Source of the DNA: Hirsutella rhossiliensis
Taxonomy: Eukaryota > Ascomycota > Sordariomycetes > Hypocreales > Ophiocordycipitaceae
Assembly: GCF_020360975.1 (NCBI RefSeq)
Contig: NW_025408667.1
Span: forward strand, 1,054,001-1,118,000
DNA: 64,000 nt
Reading direction: 5' to 3'
Both the position numbers and the translations under genes were made by a program. Positions 57,090 through 64,000 of the stretch are shown here, piece by piece (positions within the stretch are counted from its first letter, which is position 1; the number at the start of each line of letters is the position of its first letter). Under the pieces are notes generated by a model that was given only the letters and a program-made list of their open reading frames with translations, was not told where the DNA came from and searched no databases.

Positions 57090-57250
57090 CTACGAACTTT
57101 CGCTCGATTAAGAATATAAGGTAAAATAAATACTAAATATAAGAAAATAAGGTTAGTAATAAGAATACCTTATTAAGTAGAAAGGATATAGACTAGAGGA
57201 AAATACCTAGGAACTATTTAAGCACTTAACCTATTATAGCTCTTTACTTT
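57090..57250 (+). pseudogene. G2b chromodomain
   Basis: EYKVK-ILNIRK-G--QEYLIK-KGYRLEENT-ELFKHL, dashes being RIP stops. It matches the chromodomain pattern YEVEQIL...EYLIKWKGY...TWEPIEHL. Confidence 0.72.
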
Positions 57251-58038
57251 AATAATTTTACTAAAAAGTTTAAGAGGGACTAAAGGACTAAGATCTATAA
57301 ACTCCTTACTAATACCGAATAAGGACTAATTCGCTTTATTAAGAACGCCTAACGATTATAAGTTATTTACTACTTAATACTTATATATATTAAGCGTAGG
57401 TAAAACGCTATCCTTAGTATCTACTTCTTAAATACTACGACGAAATAACTTAAAACTCTTTTCCTTTATACGATTTTAAATCTTTTAAATATAAGCTAAA
57501 TAATTAACGGCGATAGATATTTATAACTAAAGATTTATAAGCTATACTTAAAGCTTTAATAAGGCTTCCCTAGCTTCCTCTTCTTTAAAATATAGCCTAT
57601 ACTACTCTACTAATAATTTAGTTATTAAAAGAAATATATTAGCTACTATATATAGAAAGAATTAAAAGATACCTATAAAAAGAGGCTATTAAAATACTAT
57701 TATAATAGGGACGACTATTAGTAATATAATTATTATAGCGCGAAGAATTTTTAGCTATTTAATAATTTATCTTCTTTACCTTAAAGTATCGAGTATATAG
57801 TATATTAGTAGGATCTCTACTTAAGTCGATATATTTAGTAAAAGTAGCGCGCTTAGAGGCTTTTCGGGAACGATTTTTTAGTATATAACTAAATATACTA
57901 TTAGTAGTATATCCCGAAAGGATAAAGAGATAAGGAACGATATACTTACGTACGACGCAATAAGGGTATATTTATATATAGCGGCTAAGGTAGCTATAGC
58001 GGGTCTTACGGATAAGACTAAAAGGAGGGGAGATATCG
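57251..58038 (+). other. G2b post-chromodomain tail and polypurine tract
   Basis: 0.8 kb with lightly interrupted frames on both strands; the antisense one contains GYTTNSIFSYILKNRSRK, partly conserved in G2a. It ends in the polypurine tract AAAGGAGGGGAGATATCG (58021-58038). Confidence 0.4.
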
Positions 58039-58488
58039 TATTACGACTATAGCTACTAGGCCGCTAAAGGTCGACCGCGTTAAGCACGTAATATAGTCTA
58101 ACGGATAAATAGTTAGCACGACTATTTAATAGATATAGGATCGAGGGGATCGTAGAGATTTAAGTAATCTAGGATTAACGAGATTACTACGCTTTATACG
58201 ATCTAACGTTAGGGATTATAGCTAGGCCTATAATCTAAGGATAGTCTCTATAGGTATATATAGCTACCTACTTTTACTTTTTTAGATAGATAGCTCTCTA
58301 GCTTTTAATATAGATCTTTATTACGATTCTATCTTTAATTTTAATTACTTAGTTATAGTCTATAGTCTACGACCTCTAACTTATTACTAACGTAATATAC
58401 TTATTATTACTTAGACTATACCTTATTATATCTACTAATATAAACCCCTTAATAGGTTTATCCCTTAGGAATAATACCGGTCGTTATA
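58039..58488 (+). repeat. 3' LTR of G2b (U3 variant beta)
   Basis: 450 bp. Its U3 (CTACTAGGCCGCTAAAGGTCGACCGCG) matches the G2c LTR, not the G2b 5' LTR. Confidence 0.75.
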
Positions 58489-59300
58489 TAAAAGCGCTTT
58501 AAGTTTAAAAAACAGCGATACTTAAGGAAGTATAAGATAGTTAAGCGCTACCTAAAAGATTAATAAGGAATAGATATACCTTTAAGGTAATATACTAACC
58601 TTCCTTAGTAAAGAAATAGGCCTTCTAAGATATTATAAACGCTCTTATAAAACTAACGTAGCTATATTATTTCGACCTATAATAGCTATTATTCCTATAA
58701 ATTAACGCTAGCCGTGAGCTAAGCTTTATAGTAGTAGCCTTCTACCTTATACTAAGGGTAGATTAGAACCTAGGAAGGATCCCGCCCTAGACGAGTATCT
58801 AGCTAATCCTTTACCTTAGTAAACGCTTAACTAGTAGAGAACTTAAATACTAGCTTATTAAACTTAAAGTCGCTTATCTTTCCTAGGTATATCGGAAGCT
58901 CTAGTTATATATTATCTCTACCTTACTACTAAAGGTCGTTATACTAACTAACTATATCGCTACTAGCGTAATCTTAAAGTAAATATTACTATTTACTATT
59001 AGTATAAAGACTAATAATTAGCTTATACTTACTTTATAGTACTTTAGCTAGTTTCCCTTTAAGGTCTACTATATTCTTAGAACCGCTAATATTCTTACTA
59101 ATATACTATCTCGACTACTATTTATAATACCTAGGAAATATAAGCCTAGGGAATTAAACTATATCTAAGAAGATAAAGCGCTAGTTAAATATATATATAT
59201 AGTTACGGAATCCTTTATTTAACTTAACCTATGCCGGAAGATCTAAGGAGTATATATAAAAGAACTAAGGTAGGCCGGTATACTAAAGTAGCTTAGAAAT
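58489..59300 (+). other. Left part of Gypsy G4, domain unclear
   Basis: RIPed DNA in front of the G4 integrase. Frames contain phrases such as YSSSLLPYTKGRLEPRKDPA, but I could not assign RT or RNase H. No LTR found at the junction with G2b. Confidence 0.35.
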
Positions 59301-60480
59301 AATAAGTCCTAGGTCGGTCTCTTATTTATTTAGCGGAATAGGTTACTTTACTTAGTTAAGTCTAAAGGTCGTTATTAGCTCTATATCCCTACTATCTATA
59401 CTAAGGAAATTATCGCCGATAACTATACGCGTAAATTTTACTTTAAACGGTAAAAGATATAAAAGGAGTTATCCTTTATATTTACTATTATTAGCCTTAA
59501 GAAACTTATCGATAGCTTTATCGATAAGTATAACGCTTATTATAGGAACTAAACTAACTAGTTAAAGGCCCTTAGCGAGTTAGTTTTAATTACGTCCTTA
59601 GCCTTACCTTTTTATACGATTACTATAGATTTCGTTAAAAGACTCTTAAACGTTCCTATAAACCGAACTTTATAAATACTACCTATTAAGGTTTACTATA
59701 ATATACTATTAATAGTAACTAATAAGTTCTTAAAAATAAAGCTTCTTATCCTAAGCTATAATTAGTTTACTATAAAAGACTAAGCTAAGGTACTATTTAC
59801 TAAGTTAATACGCTATAACTAAGGGATTCTTACTTAAATTATCTTTAACTAAGACCCTAAGTTCCTTTTAGCGTTCTAGAAAGGACTATAGATAGTATAT
59901 AGGTCTAAGTTACTAGTATCTATAGCTTAGTATCCTTAGACTAATAGCTTATTAAAACAACGTAACTAAGTAGTTAAAACCGCGCTTTAGTTCTTTATAA
60001 CTAACTTCTTATCTTATCGATAGGTTAATATATTATTACTACTTTAATTTACCCTTAATAACTCTTACTCCGCGGTAATCGGTACTTTTTTAAGCGAGCT
60101 ATTAACTAAGATATAGATAAACGATAGTAAGCGATACCTTAAAGAAGGCCCCTTATAAATAAATAGGGAGATACTCTAAGACTAAGCTAGGATCTTAATC
60201 GCTTTAGCTTAGGTAGGAATAAAAAAGCGGTATAATATAAAGTACTAAGTACTAGAGTTTAAACCTAGAGACTAAGTATAGCTCTAGCTAAGAAAAGGAT
60301 ATAGTATAGCTAATAGATAGGTAGTAAAGTTAAAGGAACGCTATATAAGACTATTTAAAGTCCTTAAGTAGATCGGCTATCTAGCTTACTACTTTAACCT
60401 AGCTAGATCCCTAAATATCTATAATATTATTTCCGTTATATAGCTATAGCTAGCTAAATAACTAAACGCTTAACCTAGCC
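59301..60480 (+). pseudogene. G4 integrase, RIP-broken
   Basis: Zinc-binding part: IPTIYTKEIIADNYTRKFYF with KELSFIF and KYNAYYRN (ancestral H-H and CNACYRN). Core: ITIDFVKRLL (about 59620), VTNKFLKIKLLIL, YN-GILT-IIFN-DPKFLLAF (about 59820-59880, second Asp), and IA-YP-TN for the AYHPQTDG block. Then NNSYSAVIG, and later RKGYSIANR, FKVLK-IGYLAYYFNL. This is a fungal Gypsy integrase of a family distinct from G1, G2, G3 and G5. Confidence 0.75.
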
Positions 60481-60489
60481 TAGAACCTA

Positions 60490-60650
60490 ATACTAACTAC
60501 TAGGAAGTCGAAAGAATCCTTAACTCTAGAACTTATAAATATAGCTAAGGGACCGCTTATATAGAATACCTTATATATATATAGGTAAGTTCTTATATCC
60601 TATTAAGGCTACTATTAGTTATTCTAAGCCTTTATAGCTAATTACTATAA
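60490..60650 (+). pseudogene. G4 chromodomain
   Basis: EVERILNSRTYKYS-GTAYIEYLI then ISYSKPL. It matches the pattern YEVERILN...YLVRWVGY of the chromodomain that follows such integrases; Trp positions are TAG. Confidence 0.65.
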
Positions 60651-61309
60651 ACCTTTCTTAATACTTTTTATAGATAAGGAACTAATAAAAGAAAGACTAA
60701 GCGTTTATAGTAAAAATAAAGCGTTTCCCTTATAGCTTTTAGATTATATCTTCTTAGAGCGGTATTAAGTAAGTATCTAAGATAGCTATACTATTAAGAG
60801 CGCGTAGGTTTATTACTATTTAGCCCTTTTCGTTACTATATATAGTTCTTTAAACTATAAATATAAAGTAAGTAAATAGGGTTACTTCTATAGCCTATTC
60901 TATACGCTCTTTTTAGTATAGGTCCTTATAGGTCTAGTCGATTAGTACCTTATCCTTCTTTTATAGGGAGCTTTAAAGAGGGAGGCTAATATCGTTATAA
61001 GTACTTAGATTATCGATACTAAAAAGGCTAGCTAAGTAGCTATAATTCCTAGGTAGCCGCTAAGGATATTATTATTAAAGACCTTATTAAAGAATTTACT
61101 ATATAGTAAGGAGTATTATAAGGTTATATTACCTATACTTAAAAGCTTTACGCGCGCGCTATATAATAGTACGAGCCGCTATAGCTAAGGGAGAAATAAT
61201 AATATATAGTACGCGCTATTACTATTCGTTCTTTTAAAGGTCTAAGGATAGGTTAACTAGCTAATAAGTATTAATAGGCCGCTTATAGCGAATAGTAACC
61301 TAATTTTAT
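60651..61309. other. RIPed DNA without an assigned feature
   Basis: No LTR of G4, no domain and no repeat of earlier sequence recognised. A 3' LTR of G4 would be expected here. Confidence 0.4.
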
Positions 61310-63205
61310 ATTTACCTATATTTATTTTTATTTTAGGAACCTAATTTCCTTATCCTTTTACGCTCTCTTTTTTATATTAAACCGCGCTCCTTTTATACTT
61401 ATATTTAAGGTTCCCGCTATCTAGGGCTATAAGTATTATAGTAAGAACCTAGTATTTTACTAGTATTTCTCTAACTAAATCTACTACTAACTACCGCGCC
61501 TAAGCTTTAAGGGATTCCGCTAAGTAGTTTAATTATATAAGAATAAAGTAGAGCTCCTTTATAACCTTAAGTCTAATATAGCTATATTTACTAAGTAGAA
61601 ATAAGATAATTATAGTATATATACTAACTACTATAACCTCTTTATAAGAGAAGGGTATAATCTTAATATAGGCTTAGTAGAAAATAATATATACTATACC
61701 CTTTTATCTCTTTTTTTAGCTAAAGCTTATAATCTATGCGAACGTAACTAGCTATACTTCTTTATACCTTATAGTATCGCCGCTTATTATATTACTACTA
61801 TAACTCTTATAACTATATAAACTAAGGTAAATATAACGTTAACTATCTAACTGTAGTAAGTTAGCGCTTCCTATCGCTTTATTCTTAGTACTTTATTATA
61901 TATTTACTTTAACGACTATATCCTATTACTATTAAGCTTTAGTAATTTATCTAGCAACTCGCTACCCTTAGTTTTAAGCATTATAAGGAAAACCCTTAAT
62001 ACCCCTTAAAATACCTATAGGTAGTTTACCTTATTATTTAATAAGGATAAGCTTCTTCTCTTATTACTACGCGACTTAAATAGAGCTATCTTCCTTAATA
62101 AAACTAAGAGGATAACTAGCGCCCTTAAAACTATATAGATCGCTACTATCTTAGCTAACGTCGTTAATAAGCTCCTATTTAAATAAGTAGCCTTTATAAA
62201 CGCTAAGATACTTAAGATCGTTACTACTATTACTAGTATAAAGTACCTCTTTACTTATTTAAAGATATTTCAGGCCGCCGCCGTAAAAGAGCGCGAGGCC
62301 TTTAGTATACTAAGAACTTATAAGTTTAAAGAGACCCTTAAGTATACCCTAGCTAGGACTAGAGGATCTAGTATAATAGACCTTATATTTAACGAGCTAT
62401 TAAGGAACTTATTTACTAAACGCTTACTTACCGCCGCCGCGGCCCTACCCTTTACTCCCTCTAAGTAAGCTAACCTATTTACTAAGAAATAGGCCTTAAT
62501 ACTAGTCTAATAAAAGCTTAACCCCTTCTAGGTTCTAAGCTATAAAAAGCCTAGACTATTCCTTATTATACCTTTTATAGTATACTATAATAACCTAAGT
62601 GATACCGATAGCTATATAGGTATTATCTACTTTAAGTTAAAAGCGCTAGTCTATAAAGCCTTAAACGCGGCTATAATCTAAGTAAATTTATTCGCCGCTA
62701 TTTATAAGGAGGCCGACGCTAACCTCTTACTTAGCTAGTATACCGCCCTTACTAAAGTACCCGCTAGCTTTATTTATTAGTTTACGTTCGCCGCTTACCT
62801 CTTAGATAACTTACTTAAGCTCGCTATAGCTTACTAAAGAGCCGCCTATATTGGCCCCCTATATATACTAGCCGCGGGCCGCTCTTATATAGCTAACGTA
62901 ATAGCTTATTTTAACTTATTAGACTAAAAGTTTACTAATATATACTTAGGCGGATTCTAGAACCTAGGCTTAACTATATAAGTACTAGTAGTAGTAATCT
63001 ATAACTAAATTCTAGCCTCTTATAATAAACTAGCTATAATACTCCTAGTAAAACTAGCTTTAAATAACGCCTATAGCGTACTTATTTATAAAGCCTTTAA
63101 TATATAAGATACCCCGGCTAACGTATTAGTAGGCTTTAAGGAACTAATAAAGGAGGAGGCTAAGGAGGAAATCCCTCGCCCTACCCTTACCCCCGCAACG
63201 TAAGA
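61310..63205 (+). pseudogene. Long unidentified RIP-decayed reading frame
   Basis: One frame can be followed for about 630 codons with only TAA/TAG interruptions and no shift noticed. Readable stretches: YKYYSKNLVFYQYFSN (about 61430), LPRLSFKGFR, KVELLYNLKSNIAIFTK, LFIREGYNLNIGLVENN, AKAYNLCERN, a Thr-rich run (about 61795), FQAAAVKEREAFSILRTYKF (about 62270), ETLKYTLARTRGSSIIDLIF, NELLRNLFTKRLL, and VLVGFKELIKEEAKEEIPRP near the end. No RT, integrase, protease or knuckle motif is visible. It could be a gag of an undescribed LTR element, an accessory ORF, or a captured host gene. Length and continuity make coding origin likely. Confidence 0.5.
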
Positions 63206-64000
63206 CGGTTAGTTACTAAGTTAGCCTTATAGTATCCTTAGCCTTATTTATTCTATTACCGGCTTAGCTATAGAGCGCCCTTAGTTATAATTAGTTTTCC
63301 TTAGCTTAGCTATACTACGCCCTTAGCCTTACTTATTTATTAAGCCTAGTTTAGCTACCTAGCGCCCTTAGTATTAGTCGTACTAGGTTACGTTTTAAAT
63401 AAGAGATAAGTTATTCCTTATACTAACCTTAGAAATCTATATAACTCTACTATAATTTCCTATTAGCGCGACTCTTACCTAAATACTATAAAAGACTAAT
63501 AAAGATATTAGTTAATTCTTTTACCTTAAGTATTTATTATAAGATACCCTATAGTCGATAATCTAGGTACTTATAATAATATCGGCCTTCCTCTTTAAGG
63601 CTCCCTATAAAAGAAGGAACTTAGAAGCTACTAAGTAAACTCTAGGAAATTACTTAGAAATCCTAGAAACGATAACTAAGCGGATTATATAGATATTTTA
63701 TAGAGATTTCCCTTAGGGATATATTATATAGGAAATATACTATAATTTCCTAAGTAATAATAGTTCCTTAAGGATTATACTAATATTTCCTTAAGAAGTT
63801 ACTATAAGGATATAGTAAGGAAATTATAGAGAAATACCTATACCTACTTAAGGAAAATACTAGGAAATACCGCTAATATACTATACTACTATTATATAAT
63901 TATAAGGTTAAGATATTACTTAGTTAAAGCCCTAAGTAAGGTCCTATACTTACTATAGTATATATAGAAGATAAAGAACCTATTAGATCTTAAGCGGGTA
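63206..64000. other. RIPed DNA with GGAAAT/TTTCC clusters at window end
   Basis: No gene or known element. Between about 63440 and 63870 the words GGAAAT/ATTTCC and CCTTAAG/TAAGG recur many times in both orientations. Confidence 0.4.

Larger units (their letters stand above)
50884..58488 (+). mobile_element. Gypsy G2b, chimeric RIP-saturated chromovirus
   Basis: 7605 bp, plus strand, LTRs 50884-51364 and 58039-58488. The LTRs agree in their 3' halves but have unrelated U3 starts, and the flanks (CCCTT before, TAAAA after) do not match, so the two ends probably come from different insertions. Internal order: self-primed PBS, gag, knuckle, spacer, protease, RT, RNase H, integrase, chromodomain, 0.8-kb tail, polypurine tract. 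Confidence 0.8.

Noticed and set aside
1..64000. Absence of TGA stops as evidence for coding frames in RIPed DNA
   Set aside because: RIP removes TG, so TGA is rare in every frame on both strands. Only stop density, motifs and composition were used.

Overview
The window is a stack of nested retrotransposons in the heterochromatin of a filamentous ascomycete (Pezizomycotina-type) genome. I found no host gene, tRNA, rRNA or CRISPR array. The fungal call rests on saturating repeat-induced point mutation (RIP, CpA to TpA): outside three younger islands CA and TG are almost absent and TA is everywhere (43561-43680, for example, has neither CA nor TG). The Copia, chromodomain-Gypsy and Tad1-like LINE families present are typical of such fungi.

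Base layer: a plus-strand Tad1-like LINE runs in pieces from about 17412 to 50883. Inserted into or against it are C2b (a Copia, minus strand, 5' end at 17411, pieces 15947-17411 and 2888-4153), solo LTR X1 (17533-25691, TSD ATTAG), Gypsy G5 (26221-31646, TSD AAAAA), Copia C2a (33113-39348, TSD ACTTT), insert Y (40765-41346, TSD TAAGG), LTR element X2 (41444-50443, TSD CTACT) and Gypsy G2b (from 50884). These hosts carry further insertions. C2b contains Gypsy G1a (4154-15946, TSD CTAGT/TTAGT) and G1c. X1 contains Gypsy G2a (17649-25106, TSD ATAAC). X2 contains Gypsy G3 (41945-49740, TSD ATCTA). G1a contains the young Copia C1 (5531-11395, TSD CTTAC). G1c contains G2c, which contains G1b at the left edge. 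The right end holds Gypsy G4 (integrase and chromodomain) and a long frame I cannot identify.

Age: C1 and G5 keep normal CA/TG content and nearly identical LTRs, so they arrived after RIP had saturated their surroundings. C2a is lightly RIPed. G1-G4 have lost CpA but keep CpG. The LINE and C2b have lost most of both, which fits their position at the bottom of the stack.

No coding unit here is intact. C1 and G5 are broken mainly by frameshifts. The others are broken by RIP stops (CAA, CAG and TGG to TAA or TAG) and by replacement of catalytic and metal-binding residues. The observations I consider most worth following are self-primer/PBS complementarity in the Gypsy families, an antisense frame behind the integrase of G3, the unidentified 1.9-kb frame at 61.3-63.2 kb, and a chimeric Gypsy with two different U3 regions.
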